Shown here: piece after piece, positions 53,020 through 61,965 of the stretch
Layout of the letters: each line of letters starts with the position of its first letter
How positions within the stretch are numbered: the first letter of the stretch is position 1
Assembly (NCBI GenBank): GCA_963719345.1
Contig: CAVRCA010000001.1
Coordinates: forward strand, 1-64,000
Direction of reading: 5' to 3'
DNA length: 64,000 nucleotides
Source: CAVRCA01 sp963719345
Lineage (GTDB): Bacteria > Pseudomonadota > Alphaproteobacteria > Acetobacterales > Acetobacteraceae
Notes under the pieces: generated by a model
The model's database searches: none
Told to the model about the DNA's origin: nothing
The model's input: only the letters and a program-made list of their open reading frames with translations
Translations under genes and position numbers: made by a program

Positions 53020-53547
53020 TCACGCCATTCGCGTCCACTCGGAGCTGCGTCCGCTGATCGCCGTCGAGCCAACTTGTTTCTCGAGAAACACACTGGTCGC
53101 AATGGAGTGCGGCGCCATCCGGGCATAGGCGCCGAAGGCCGGACAGCGCCGGAATCCGGCTCGCGCGTAAAATCGCAACGCCGCAACTTGGCGCTCTCCC
53201 GTCTCCAGCCGCAACAAGGACTGTCCGGCATCGCGTACCTCCGCCTCGATGCGCGCCAGGATTGCCTGCGCTACGCCCTGTCCCCGCGCGACATCGCGCA
53301 CGTACATGCGCTTGACCTCGGCAAAATCAGGAAAGAAGGCCACGCCGCCGCAGCCCACCGGGGCACCGCCCACCTTTGCGACGAAGAACCGCACATGCGG
53401 CTGGAAGATCGCCTCGAGCAGCAGTCCATGCCGTTGTTCCGGCGGATACTCGGCCGAGAGAACGGCCTCAAGCTCATCGATCAGGGAGCGCACCTCCGGT
53501 GTCGCAGTCGGCGCAACCTCGATCAGTACGTCAGCATTACGGCTCAT
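53020..53547 (-). CDS. GNAT family N-acetyltransferase
   Basis: An acetyl-CoA-dependent N-acyltransferase of 175 residues. The acetyl-CoA pyrophosphate loop lies in VKRMYVRDVARGQGVAQAILA near residue 75-95, and the C-terminal ALRFYARAGFRRCPAFGAY matches motif B. GGAGAG precedes the ATG at 53547; a further upstream ATG at 53607 was rejected. The protein extends about 25 residues beyond the usual end. The acceptor substrate is unknown. It is divergent from the AmpG-like gene. Confidence 0.9.
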   Translation of the reverse strand: MSRNADVLIEVAPTATPEVRSLIDELEAVLSAEYPPEQRHGLLLEAIFQPHVRFFVAKVGGAPVGCGGVAFFPDFAEVKRMYVRDVARGQGVAQAILARIEAEVRDAGQSLLRLETGERQVAALRFYARAGFRRCPAFGAYARMAPHSIATSVFLEKQVGSTAISGRSSEWTRMA

Positions 53548-53615
53548 TACCGTCTCTCCGTCGGTTCGTTGATCCGGGAGTTGCCGAATCCGCCCGGAAG
53601 GCAACACTCCGGGCT

Positions 53616-54932
53616 ATGCCGCCGCCCGACCCAGTCTCGCACCCACCACCCACCTCAAGGGAGAGGGCCGGGGTGAGGGCGCGGCTGTGGCATATGGCGG
53701 CGTTCGGGTTCGTCGCCGGGCTGCCGCTGCCGCTCTCGGGGTTCACCTTCCGGCTCTGGCTTTCCGAGGGCGGCGTGTCGCTGGCCGCGATCGGGTTGAC
53801 CGCCAATATCGGCCTTGCCTACACCCTCAAATTCCTCTGGGCGCCGCTGCTCGACCAGGCGCGGCCGCCCGGTCCGCTGGCGCGGTTCGGCCGGCGCCGG
53901 GGATGGCTGCTGGCGGTGCAGCCGCTGCTCGTCGGTGCCTGCGTGCTGCTCGGCCTGTCCAACCCGGCCGCAGCGCTGCTGCCGGCGATCGCGGCCGCGG
54001 CGGCGGTGGGGTTCCTCTCGGCGAGCCAGGACATCCTGATCGATGCGTGGCGTATCGAAAGCTACCCGACCCGTCGGCAGGGGGCAGCGATGGCCGCCTA
54101 CGTGTGGGGCTACCGCACCGCGCTGCTGATCGCCGGGGCAGGGGCGATCAAGGGGGCCGATCTGCTGGGTTGGAACGGCGCCCTGCTGGTTGTCGCGGGG
54201 CTGGTGGCGATCGGCCCTATCATCTCCCTGCTGGCCCCGGAACCCGACGGCGAGCCGGCGGTCCGTGTACCCGGCGGCCTCGTTGCCAGGCTGCGCCTCG
54301 CGGTGGTCGAGCCGCTGCGCGAGTTCCTCGGCCGCCCCGGCGCGGGCACCATTCTTTCGTTCGTCGCGCTGTTCAAGCTCGGCGAGGCGATGGCCGGGGT
54401 GATGAACGCGCCGTTCTACCACTCCCTCGGCTTCGACCGCGCTGCGATCGCGGTCGGCAATTCCTGGTTCTCGCTGCCCGCCACCTTCGCCGGTACCGCG
54501 CTCGGTGGTTGGCTGGTCGCCCGGCTCGGCGTCGGCCGCGCCCTGCTGCTGACCGGTTGGGTCCAGACCCTGGCGATGGCGATGTACCTCGTGCTCGCGG
54601 CGTCGGCCGGCGAGCACCACGTACTCTACGCCACCGTGGCGACCGAGGCGTTCGCCGAGGGGATGGCGGACGCCGCGTTCATCACCTACCTCTCCGGGCT
54701 CTGCTCGGTGGCGTTCACCGCGACGCAGTACGCGCTGCTCTCCTCGCTCGCGGCGATCGCGCTGCGCACGGTGGGCGGCCTCTCGGGCTTCCTGGCCGCG
54801 GCCCTGGGCTGGACGCAGTTCTATGCCGTCTGCCTGTTCGCCGCCGTGCCCGCCATGCTGGTGATGCTGCGCATTCTTCGTCGCTTTCCGCCGGGCGACA
54901 AACCCGTCGCCACCGAAGTTCGGGGGGTGTGA
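53616..54932 (+). CDS. MFS transporter, AmpG-like (PAT family)
   Basis: An inner-membrane permease of 438 residues with twelve predicted helices. The N-terminal half shows GFVAGLPLPLSGFTFRLWLSEGGVSLAAIGL and YTLKFLWAPLLDQ, which are hallmarks of AmpG, and then GFLSASQDILIDAWRIE. AmpG imports anhydromuropeptides for cell-wall recycling; other PAT members carry acetyl-CoA or siderophores. The start may be ATG 53616 or GTG 53673; AGGGAGAGGG just before 53673 favours the latter. The DNA between the two belongs to a dispersed repeat. Confidence 0.87.
   Translation: MPPPDPVSHPPPTSRERAGVRARLWHMAAFGFVAGLPLPLSGFTFRLWLSEGGVSLAAIGLTANIGLAYTLKFLWAPLLDQARPPGPLARFGRRRGWLLAVQPLLVGACVLLGLSNPAAALLPAIAAAAAVGFLSASQDILIDAWRIESYPTRRQGAAMAAYVWGYRTALLIAGAGAIKGADLLGWNGALLVVAGLVAIGPIISLLAPEPDGEPAVRVPGGLVARLRLAVVEPLREFLGRPGAGTILSFVALFKLGEAMAGVMNAPFYHSLGFDRAAIAVGNSWFSLPATFAGTALGGWLVARLGVGRALLLTGWVQTLAMAMYLVLAASAGEHHVLYATVATEAFAEGMADAAFITYLSGLCSVAFTATQYALLSSLAAIALRTVGGLSGFLAAALGWTQFYAVCLFAAVPAMLVMLRILRRFPPGDKPVATEVRGV
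53646..53683. repeat. Dispersed repeat copy at the 5' end of the AmpG-like gene
   Basis: CACCTCAAGGGAGAGGGCCGGGGTGAGGG matches the right arm of the element seen at 49960-50002 and 15856-15946. It lies within the first codons of the open frame or just before the alternative GTG start, where its AGGGAGAGGG could act as ribosome-binding sequence. Confidence 0.55.
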
Positions 54933-54938
54933 GCTGGC

Positions 54939-56336
54939 TCATACCGGTCGTTGCGGCAGCCAGACGGACACCGTGGTGCCGGCGCCGACCTCGCTCGTGA
55001 TGGCGAGCTGGCCGCGATGGCGGTTGACGATGTGCTTGACGATCGCGAGCCCGAGGCCGGTGCCGCCGATGCTGCGCGAACGGCCGGCATCGACCCGGTA
55101 GAACCGCTCGGTCAGTCGGGGCAGATGTTCGCGGGCAATTCCCTGCCCGTCGTCGGCGACTTCGATCACCACACCCGGCCGCACGGGCCAGCGGTCGCCG
55201 CCTGCCACGGTCTCGACGCCGAGGCGCACCCGGCCACCCTCCCGGCCGTATTTCAGCGCGTTGTCCAGCAGGTTGTGCAGCACCTGGGTCAGCTGGTCGG
55301 CGTCGGCAGTCACGTCGGGCAGGTGCGGCGCGACCTCCACCGCCAGGGTGATGCGCCGCTGCACGACGCGCGGCTCGAAGGCGGCGGCAATGCGCGGGAT
55401 CAGCTTGGCGAGATCGACGGTTTCGGCAGGCGGCTGGTGTTCGGCCATCTCGACCCGCGACAGGCTCAGCAGGTCGTCGATGATGCGGTTCATCCGGGCC
55501 GCCTGCTCGCCCATGATGGCGAGAAAACGCTGCTGGGCCGGACGATCGTCGGCGGCGGGGCCGCGCAGGGTCTCGATGAACCCGATCAGGCTGGCGAGGG
55601 GGGTCCGCAGCTCGTGGCTCGCATTGGCGACGAAATCGGCGCGGGTCCGCTCGACCGCCCGCTCCCGCGTGCGGTCGGCGAGCACGATGATCGCCTGGCT
55701 GCCGTCCGCCAGCGTTGGGTCCATTACGAAGACGGTCGCCTGCAGCTCGCGCGCAACCGGCACGGGGATCGACAGCTCGGCTTGCTGCGGCGTGCCCTGC
55801 GCGTAGGCGCGGTCGATCGCGCCGCGCAGCGTCGGGTGGCGCAGCACCGCCGGCACGTCGTCACCGAACGCGGCCCGCGCCGCCGTATTGGCCCGGCGGA
55901 CGCTGCGATCGGCGGCCAGCATGATGAGCGGGTCGGGCAGGTGCTCGACGATCGCCTCGTCGGCGCGACGCAAGCGCCCGACCAGGGAGCTGCGCGTCGT
56001 CATGACGCGACCCAGGCGCTCGATGTCCCGGGCGATCCGCTGCACCGGCGGCAACAGAGGGGAATGCAGCACGGGACCGGAGAAGGGGGGTGGGACGCCG
56101 GGGGCAACCAGGTCTGCCGTCGGTTCCTGCTCAGCCGCGTGCTGGACGGCCCTGGCGAGCCGGCCCAGGTCGCGCGCCCAGAGCAGCGCGAGACCGGCGG
56201 CGGCGGCCACCGTCAGCCCGACCCCGACGAGCGCCGGCGCGGGCGACGCCAGCCTGAAGGCAGCCATCAGTAGCAGCGCGGCGACGGGAACTGCCGCGAG
56301 GGTGGCCGTGGTGGCGAGCAGCGGCCCCGGTCGCAT
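54939..56336 (-). CDS. PhoR-type sensor histidine kinase
   Basis: A membrane histidine kinase of 465 residues. Two hydrophobic segments cover residues 8-55, followed by a PAS-like region (about 125-235, EAIVEHLPDPLIMLAADRSV). The HisKA domain has FVANASHELRTPLASLIGF with the phospho-accepting histidine near 246. The ATPase domain has N-box LHNLLDNALKYG, G1 VADDGQGIA and G2 GGTGLGLAIV. The domain order matches PhoR of the phosphate regulon, but no phoB, pst or phoU gene is adjacent. It starts 15 bases after the LpoA-like stop, so it is probably co-transcribed with a cell-wall gene. Confidence 0.9.
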   Translation of the reverse strand: MRPGPLLATTATLAAVPVAALLLMAAFRLASPAPALVGVGLTVAAAAGLALLWARDLGRLARAVQHAAEQEPTADLVAPGVPPPFSGPVLHSPLLPPVQRIARDIERLGRVMTTRSSLVGRLRRADEAIVEHLPDPLIMLAADRSVRRANTAARAAFGDDVPAVLRHPTLRGAIDRAYAQGTPQQAELSIPVPVARELQATVFVMDPTLADGSQAIIVLADRTRERAVERTRADFVANASHELRTPLASLIGFIETLRGPAADDRPAQQRFLAIMGEQAARMNRIIDDLLSLSRVEMAEHQPPAETVDLAKLIPRIAAAFEPRVVQRRITLAVEVAPHLPDVTADADQLTQVLHNLLDNALKYGREGGRVRLGVETVAGGDRWPVRPGVVIEVADDGQGIAREHLPRLTERFYRVDAGRSRSIGGTGLGLAIVKHIVNRHRGQLAITSEVGAGTTVSVWLPQRPV

Positions 56337-56351
56337 CCGGGGGTGGCCAGG

Positions 56352-57615
56352 TCAGGCGCCGGACCCAGTCGGCGAGGCCGGCGGCGACTGGATCATCTGC
56401 GCCGGGCCGCCGCCGCGCTGGATCTCGAACACGGCAAGTCCGCGCCGCACCTGCCCGTCGGGCTGCAAGGCAAGCACCCCGTCGCTGCCGTCGAACCCGG
56501 CCGGCTGGGTCAGGCCGGCGGCCGGGGCGGTCGAGCCCTGGCCGAGGACCCGGGCGATCGAGGCGGCGTCGAACGCAAGGTCGGCGATGGCCGGCGGCGG
56601 TGAGCCGTATCGGCCGGCATAGGCGTTGCTGAACGCCGCGCGGGCGGCCGGGTCGGGAGCGGCGTACCAGGCGCCGGGAAGCTGGCCGGAGCCGCTCGAT
56701 GGCGTCGCCCACAGCGCCGGGCCGAGCAGGCGGACCGAGCTCGGGATGGCGTAATAGGGCAGGAAGGACGCGATCTCGGTCAGCGCATCGCCGGTGTCGG
56801 CCAGCAGCAGCGCGTCGAACGGCGGCGGTCCGATCGGGGCCTGGCTGCCCGTCCCCTGATCGCCGGTGTCGCCGTTCGCCTCGCCGCCGCCGGTGGCGGC
56901 CCCGCCGCGCGGTCGCGGGGGACGGGCATCGGGACCCACCCGGCCGCCGCGCGCTTCATATTCCGAGAGATCCTGCATGGCGGCGCCGATCGAGCCGATC
57001 CCCTTGGCATATTGCTGCAACCGTGGGGGTGGCAGATCCGCCGCCGCCGTCGCGGCCAGCAGCGCCGAGGCCATCGAGCGGCCAAAATCGCTGTCCGGGA
57101 GCAGGGCGGCAATTTGCGAGCGGCCTTCCGACTGCACCGCCGCGACCAGACGGAAAACCTGCTGGCGTGGCGTGATGCCGAGCGGCCAGACGCCGGGCTG
57201 CGCCTGAGCCGGGTCGTTGGTGAAGGCGAGCACCGGGATGCCCGCCTGCCGCGCCACCGGCGCCACGGCGGCGGTTTCGCCGGAGGTGAGCGGGCCGAGG
57301 ATCATGATCGAGCCGCCGGCAATCGCCGCCTGGGCGGCGGCGGCGGCACCGGCCGGCGTGCCCCCGGTGTCGCGGGCGTCGAGCCGCGGTGCGCCGGGCT
57401 GGTCAAGCGCGAGCTGGGCCGCCTTCAGCATGGCCTGGGCGATGTCGGCGCGCTGGCCGGAGAGAGGCAGCAGGATCGCGACCGTCATCGATTGCACCGG
57501 TGCCAGCGGTCCCGGTACCTGGGGCATAGCCATAGGGCGCGCGGTAGGCGCCGCCGGGCACGCAGCCGGCGAGCGCGAGCAGGCCGACCAGGAGCGGGAA
57601 TGTCCGACGAAGCAT
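56352..57615 (-). pseudogene. Penicillin-binding protein activator (LpoA-like) lipoprotein, frameshifted
   Basis: A lipoprotein with a periplasmic-binding-type fold. The signal peptide and lipobox (LLALAGC) are encoded from the ATG at 57615. An extra base near 57530 then shifts the frame into VAILLPLSGQRADIAQAML, ILGPLTSGETAAVAPVA and LLPDSDFGRSMASALL, and finally the stop at 56352. LpoA proteins activate class A penicillin-binding proteins or have related envelope roles. The head-to-head position with rsmI matches the lpoA-rsmI neighbourhood of other proteobacteria. The initiation regions of the two genes overlap by 16 bases. Confidence 0.85.
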
Positions 57616-58499
57616 GCGATCTGCCCCCCAATGAACCGCAGCCCGAGGGTGCTTCCCCGGCCGCCGGTCTTGTGCTCGTTTCGACGCCGATCGGCAATCT
57701 CGGCGACATGACGTTTCGGGCCCGCCTGGCGTTGCAGGCCGCGCATGTCGTGCTCTGCGAGGATACCCGCCGCACCGGCCGGCTGCTGGCCGCATGTGGC
57801 CTGGCGGCGCGGCTGGAGACCCTCAACGAGCAGACCGAGGATCTGAGAATCCCGCACGTGTTGGCGCTGCTGCGGCAGGGGCGGGTGGTGGCCCTGGTCT
57901 CGGATGCCGGCACGCCGCTGGTCTCCGATCCCGGCTTCCGTCTGGTCCGCGCCGCGATAGAGGAAGGGTTGCCGGTGACGGCGGTGCCGGGGCCGAACGC
58001 GGCGGTGACCGCCCTGGTGTTGTCGGGGCTGCCGCCGCTGCCGTTCCTCTCGCTCGGCTTCCCGCCTCCCCGGCAGGCGGCGCGCCGCGCGGCGTTCGGG
58101 CAGTTGCGGGCCGCCGAACAGGCCGGGCTGTCGGCCACGCTGGTCTGGCACGAGGCCCCGCATCGATTGGCCGAAAGCCTGGCCGACATGGCCGAGGCAT
58201 TCCCCGGCCGGCCAGCGGCGGTCGCGCGCGAGTTGACCAAACGCTTCGAGGAGGTCCGCCGCGGCCCGATCGAGATGCTGGCGGCCCATTACTCGGCCGA
58301 GCCGGCGCGCGGCGAGATCACGGTCGTGGTCGGGCCGCACGCGGCCGGGGCGCCGGACGCCGAGGACCTCGACACCCGACTGCTCGCCGCCCTGCAGGCG
58401 CATTCGGTGCGTGACGCCGCCGCCCTGGTCACGGCGGCGACCGGCCTGCCGCGCAAGCTGATCTATGCGCGCGCGCTCGCCCTGTCGTCGCGTACCTGA
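57600..58499 (+). CDS. rsmI: 16S rRNA (cytidine(1402)-2'-O)-methyltransferase RsmI
   Basis: A tetrapyrrole-methylase-fold RNA methyltransferase of 299 residues that 2'-O-methylates C1402 in the ribosomal decoding centre. Family motifs are clear: LVLVSTPIGNLGDMTFRA near residue 24, VVLCEDTRRTGRLL near 49, VALVSDAGTPLVSDPG near 98 and VPGPNAAVTALVLSGLP near 125. AGGAG lies 5 bases before the ATG at 57600. The gene starts inside the 5' end of the oppositely oriented LpoA-like gene. Its 3' end overlaps the convergent acyltransferase by 37 bases. Confidence 0.95.
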   Translation: MSDEACDLPPNEPQPEGASPAAGLVLVSTPIGNLGDMTFRARLALQAAHVVLCEDTRRTGRLLAACGLAARLETLNEQTEDLRIPHVLALLRQGRVVALVSDAGTPLVSDPGFRLVRAAIEEGLPVTAVPGPNAAVTALVLSGLPPLPFLSLGFPPPRQAARRAAFGQLRAAEQAGLSATLVWHEAPHRLAESLADMAEAFPGRPAAVARELTKRFEEVRRGPIEMLAAHYSAEPARGEITVVVGPHAAGAPDAEDLDTRLLAALQAHSVRDAAALVTAATGLPRKLIYARALALSSRT

Positions 58500-59662
58500 A
58501 TAGGGGAGGAGCGGCCGGCGAGCCGGCGGCCCCAGTCGCGCGCCGGCCGCTCGACGGCCAAGTGGAACAGCCAGGCAGCCGCAAGCGAGAGAGCGATCAG
58601 GAGGGGAAGGAGAAGGGTGGGGAGGAGGGAGGCACCGACCCGATCCAGGCCATACACCACGACGAGAAAGATCGGCACGTGGATCAGATAGAGGCTGTAG
58701 GAGATCGCTCCGAGCCACAGCACGGACCGCCGGCGCAGCCACCACGTCAGCTTGTCGCCGCCCAGGACAAGCACGATGAGACCGGCGGCACCGAGCCCGT
58801 AGCAGAGATCGTTGCCTGCGAGCACGCCACTGAGGACGACCACCGACAGGCCGAGCGCGGCCACGTAGCCCCAGCGCGGCAGCCCGATCATGCAGCGTAG
58901 GAGCTCGTCGCGGTGGAGGGCGATGCCGATGCCGATGACAAAAAACACAATGAAGTAGGCGCTGACCATCAGCGAGCCGGCCGGCGTCGCACCCCAGAAC
59001 GGCTTGCAGGACCACCATGCCTGGCAGGCGTGCCCGGTGCCGGCATCAATGCCGAATGGTGCGCCGATCCAGTGCAGCAGGAGAGCCGCCGTCAGCAGGG
59101 CGGGGAACCGGTGCCGACCGAGCAGCAGCAGGAGCGGTAACAGCACTGAAATCCGGAGTTCGTGGACCAGGCTCCATACCACGGGGTCAAGATCGTCCCG
59201 CCGGTCGCCCAGCATGAGCAGATGGCGCGCGACCGCTGCCGGCGCGTGCCCACTCTGCCAGAAGGCGCCGAACCAAGCCCCGAGCGGCCGCACCGATCCC
59301 GGCTCGAACAGCGCATACCCCGTCGCCGAGAGCAGCATGGCAGCGGCGAACGGCAGGTAGATCCGTGCCACTCGTCGCGCCAAGAACACCGGATAGCCGG
59401 TCGGCGCGCGCATCAAACCGTGCGCCAGGACGAAGCCGGAGAGCACGAAGAACAGGATCACCGGCGCACGGCCGTCGAGGATCATGCGCAATGGCGAGTA
59501 GCGCAGCAGCCGCCAAGCCCAGGATGCGCTCGGCTGGCTCAAACCCAAGAGCCACACATGGTGGAGCACGACGACCAGCGCCGCGATGCCGCGCAACGAG
59601 TCGAGCGCGCCGATGTGTCCTCGTGCCGGCTGGCCGGCGGCGGGGAGGGGCGGGGAAGCCAT
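58463..59662 (-). CDS. Acyltransferase 3 family membrane protein
   Basis: A 399-residue integral membrane acyltransferase of the OafA/YrhL type, with about ten hydrophobic helices. The early LDSLRGIAALVVVLHHVW, with the key histidine near residue 33, and the FFVLSGFVLAHGL segment near 75, then RRVARIYLP, are diagnostic. Such proteins O-acetylate or succinylate cell-surface sugars. GGAGGGG lies just upstream of the ATG at 59662. It is convergent with rsmI, overlapping it, and lies downstream of hemW on the same strand. Confidence 0.9.
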   Translation of the reverse strand: MASPPLPAAGQPARGHIGALDSLRGIAALVVVLHHVWLLGLSQPSASWAWRLLRYSPLRMILDGRAPVILFFVLSGFVLAHGLMRAPTGYPVFLARRVARIYLPFAAAMLLSATGYALFEPGSVRPLGAWFGAFWQSGHAPAAVARHLLMLGDRRDDLDPVVWSLVHELRISVLLPLLLLLGRHRFPALLTAALLLHWIGAPFGIDAGTGHACQAWWSCKPFWGATPAGSLMVSAYFIVFFVIGIGIALHRDELLRCMIGLPRWGYVAALGLSVVVLSGVLAGNDLCYGLGAAGLIVLVLGGDKLTWWLRRRSVLWLGAISYSLYLIHVPIFLVVVYGLDRVGASLLPTLLLPLLIALSLAAAWLFHLAVERPARDWGRRLAGRSSPIQVRDDRASARA

Positions 59663-59693
59663 GCCCCTCCATACCGGGCGAAGATTTAGGTTT

Positions 59694-60842
59694 TCATACG
59701 AGCAGCGCCGCGAGCAACGGATCGAGCCGAAGCCGGCCTTCCGCGGTGGCGCGCAACCGGCCATCCGCGCGGACAAGGTAGTCCGCCCCGATACATTGAT
59801 CGAGCACATCAAGGTTGATCGCCGAATCAATGTTCATTCCCGTGCGGGTGACGAAGCGGGCTTCGTCCACCCCCTCGGTCAGTCGCAAGCCCATCAGCAG
59901 CATCTCGCGGGCCCGGTCGGCGGGCGCGACCGGCTCGTCGGCGGTCGTGCCGTGGCCACTCGCCTCGACCCGTTCGGCCCAGATTTCGGGGGCCCGGTGG
60001 CGGCGGGTCGCATACAGTGCGCCTGCCCGCGTCACCCGGCCGTGCGCCCCGGGTCCGATCCCGGCATAGTCGCCGTATCGCCAGTAGGCGAGGTTGTGCC
60101 GGCTCTCGGCACCCGGACGGGCGTAGTTCGAGACCTCGTAGGGCGCGAGGCTGAGCCGCGCCGTCTCCTCGCCGGTGATGGCGTAGAGCTGCGCCGCCAG
60201 CTCGTCGTCGGGCAGGACGATCTCGCCGCGCCGGTGTCTTGCCTCGAAGGCGGTGCCGGGCTCGATGGTGAGCTGATAGAGAGAAAGATGGTCGGCGGTG
60301 ATCGCCAGCGCCGCCCGCAACTCCGCCCGCCAGCCGGCCGGGTCCTGTCCGGGCCGGGCATAGATCAGGTCGAAGGAGACGCGCGGAAAAATGCTGCGGG
60401 CAATCTCAAGCGCCGCTGTCGCCTGGGCCGCCGAGTGCTGCCGGCCAAGCAGCGCCAAGGCGGCACCGTCGAGGCTCTGCACGCCCAGCGACGCGCGGTT
60501 CACCCCGGCCGCCCGGAACCCGGCCAGCCGGCCGGCCTCGACGCTGGTCGGATTGGCTTCGAGCGTGATCTCGGCGTCGGACGCCAAGTCGAACAGGCGC
60601 GCGGCGTCGTCGATCAGGGCGGCGACCCCCTCCGGCGCCATCAGGCTCGGGGTGCCGCCGCCGAAGAAAACGGAGAGGAGCCGCCGCCGGCCGAGCCGCG
60701 CCGCCTCCCAGGCCAGTTCGGTGCGCAGCGCGTGGATGAACCGGCTTTGATCCAGCCTATCGCGGACGTGCGAGTTGAAATCGCAATACGGGCACTTGGC
60801 GAGACAGAACGGCCAGTGAATATAGAGGGCGAGCGGTTCCAT
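59694..60842 (-). CDS. hemW: Radical SAM family heme chaperone HemW
   Basis: A cytoplasmic radical SAM protein of 382 residues. The motif is CLAKCPYCDFNSH at about residues 14-26, with an additional cysteine typical of HemW in place of the CxxxCxxC of true coproporphyrinogen oxidases. FFGGGTPSLM near 65 binds SAM, ITLEANPTS near 92 follows, and SLGVQSLD near 116. The HemW-type C-terminal domain ends the protein. Known HemW proteins deliver heme to targets such as respiratory enzymes. The ATG at 60842 is 18 bases from the divergent YbaK-like start. hemW belongs to the rph-rdgB neighbourhood. Confidence 0.92.
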   Translation of the reverse strand: MEPLALYIHWPFCLAKCPYCDFNSHVRDRLDQSRFIHALRTELAWEAARLGRRRLLSVFFGGGTPSLMAPEGVAALIDDAARLFDLASDAEITLEANPTSVEAGRLAGFRAAGVNRASLGVQSLDGAALALLGRQHSAAQATAALEIARSIFPRVSFDLIYARPGQDPAGWRAELRAALAITADHLSLYQLTIEPGTAFEARHRRGEIVLPDDELAAQLYAITGEETARLSLAPYEVSNYARPGAESRHNLAYWRYGDYAGIGPGAHGRVTRAGALYATRRHRAPEIWAERVEASGHGTTADEPVAPADRAREMLLMGLRLTEGVDEARFVTRTGMNIDSAINLDVLDQCIGADYLVRADGRLRATAEGRLRLDPLLAALLV

Positions 60843-60860
60843 ACGGGGACATATAGGGCG

Positions 60861-61355
60861 ATGGCGGTTGATCTCGGCAGCTCGGTGGAGCGCGTGCGGA
60901 TCGCGCTGGCGACGTTTGACCATCCCGACACGATCATCGCCGTGCCGGAGACCGCACGAACCGCCGCCGGGGCAGCCGAGGCGGTCGGGTGCACGGTGGC
61001 CCAGATCGCCAAGTCCATTGTGTTCCGCACGACGGACGAGACGCCGTCGCGCCCGGTGCTGGTCATCACCTCAGGCGCCAACCGGGTGGACCCTAGTCGG
61101 GTCGAGGTGGCGCTCGGCCTGAGCATCGGGCGCGCCGACCCCGTTTGGGTCCGCCAGGTAACCGGCTTTGCAGTGGGCGGCGTAGCGCCAGTCGGGCATC
61201 TGACACCGCCGCTCACCCTGTTCGACGAGGATCTTTTGGCGCTCGACCCGATCTGGGCGGCGGCGGGCTCGCCCAGCCTGGTGTTCAGGACGACGGCGGC
61301 CGAGTTGCGGCGCATGAGCGGGGGGCCGAGCGCGCGCGTGCGCCAACAAGACTAG
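60861..61355 (+). CDS. YbaK/EbsC-type aminoacyl-tRNA deacylase-like protein
   Basis: A protein of 164 residues in the YbaK/ProX family that edits mischarged tRNAs. Family features are AAGAAEAVGCTVAQIAKSIVFRT with the conserved lysine near residue 51, a VITSGANRVD segment, and GFAVGGVAPVGH near 112. It could be Cys-tRNA(Pro) or Ala-tRNA(Pro) deacylase. It is oriented opposite to hemW and rdgB, sits between them and shares a very short start-to-start region with hemW. Confidence 0.9.
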   Translation: MAVDLGSSVERVRIALATFDHPDTIIAVPETARTAAGAAEAVGCTVAQIAKSIVFRTTDETPSRPVLVITSGANRVDPSRVEVALGLSIGRADPVWVRQVTGFAVGGVAPVGHLTPPLTLFDEDLLALDPIWAAAGSPSLVFRTTAAELRRMSGGPSARVRQQD

Positions 61356-61362
61356 CGGCCAC

Positions 61363-61965
61363 TCATCCCTCGAAGCAGGCAGCGGTCAGCTGGACGAAGG
61401 CGCGAGCACGATGGCTCGCCGCGTGCTTGTCGCCGCGGCCCATCTCGCCGAAGCTGAGGGTCGCGCCCGCCGGGACGAACATCGGATCGTAACCGAAACC
61501 CTGGCCTCCGCGCGGCGGCCAGATCGCCGTGCCGTCCACCCGTCCGACGAAACTTTCCGTGTGGCCGTCGGGCCAGCCGAGGCAGAGCGCGCAGACGAAC
61601 CACGCCCGCCGGTCGGCCGAGGCGCCAAGCTCGGCCTGCACCCGCGCCATCGCGGCGGTGAAGTTCTTGTCCGGCCCGGCCCAGCGGGCGGAATGGATGC
61701 CGGGTGCGCCGCCCAGGGCGGCCACGCAGAACCCCAAATCATCCGAGAGCGATGGCCAGCCGGTCGCCCGCGCGGCTGCGAGCGCCTTGATGCGGGCGTT
61801 GCCGACGAAATCGGCGGCGTCCTCCGCTGGTTCGGGCATTCCAAGCGTGCTCACAGAGACCACCTCGGTCCCGTACGGGCGCAGAAGGGCCGAAATCTCC
61901 GCGAGTTTCCCCTGGTTATGGCTGGCCAGAACCAGACGCGCGCCAGCCGGCAAACGCCGCGCCAT
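61363..61965 (-). CDS. rdgB: XTP/dITP diphosphatase (RdgB/HAM1 family)
   Basis: A house-cleaning pyrophosphatase of 200 residues acting on dITP and XTP. Family blocks are ARLVLASHNQGKLAEI near residue 9 with the lysine, ALAAARATGWPSLSDDLGF near 65, GGAPGIHSARWAG near 82, and GFGYDPMFVP near 155. The conserved SDDSG motif reads SDDLG here, and the next conserved Asp is Ala (CVAALGG). The ATG overlaps the rph stop by one base (TGATG), the usual alphaproteobacterial arrangement. Confidence 0.93.
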   Translation of the reverse strand: MARRLPAGARLVLASHNQGKLAEISALLRPYGTEVVSVSTLGMPEPAEDAADFVGNARIKALAAARATGWPSLSDDLGFCVAALGGAPGIHSARWAGPDKNFTAAMARVQAELGASADRRAWFVCALCLGWPDGHTESFVGRVDGTAIWPPRGGQGFGYDPMFVPAGATLSFGEMGRGDKHAASHRARAFVQLTAACFEG

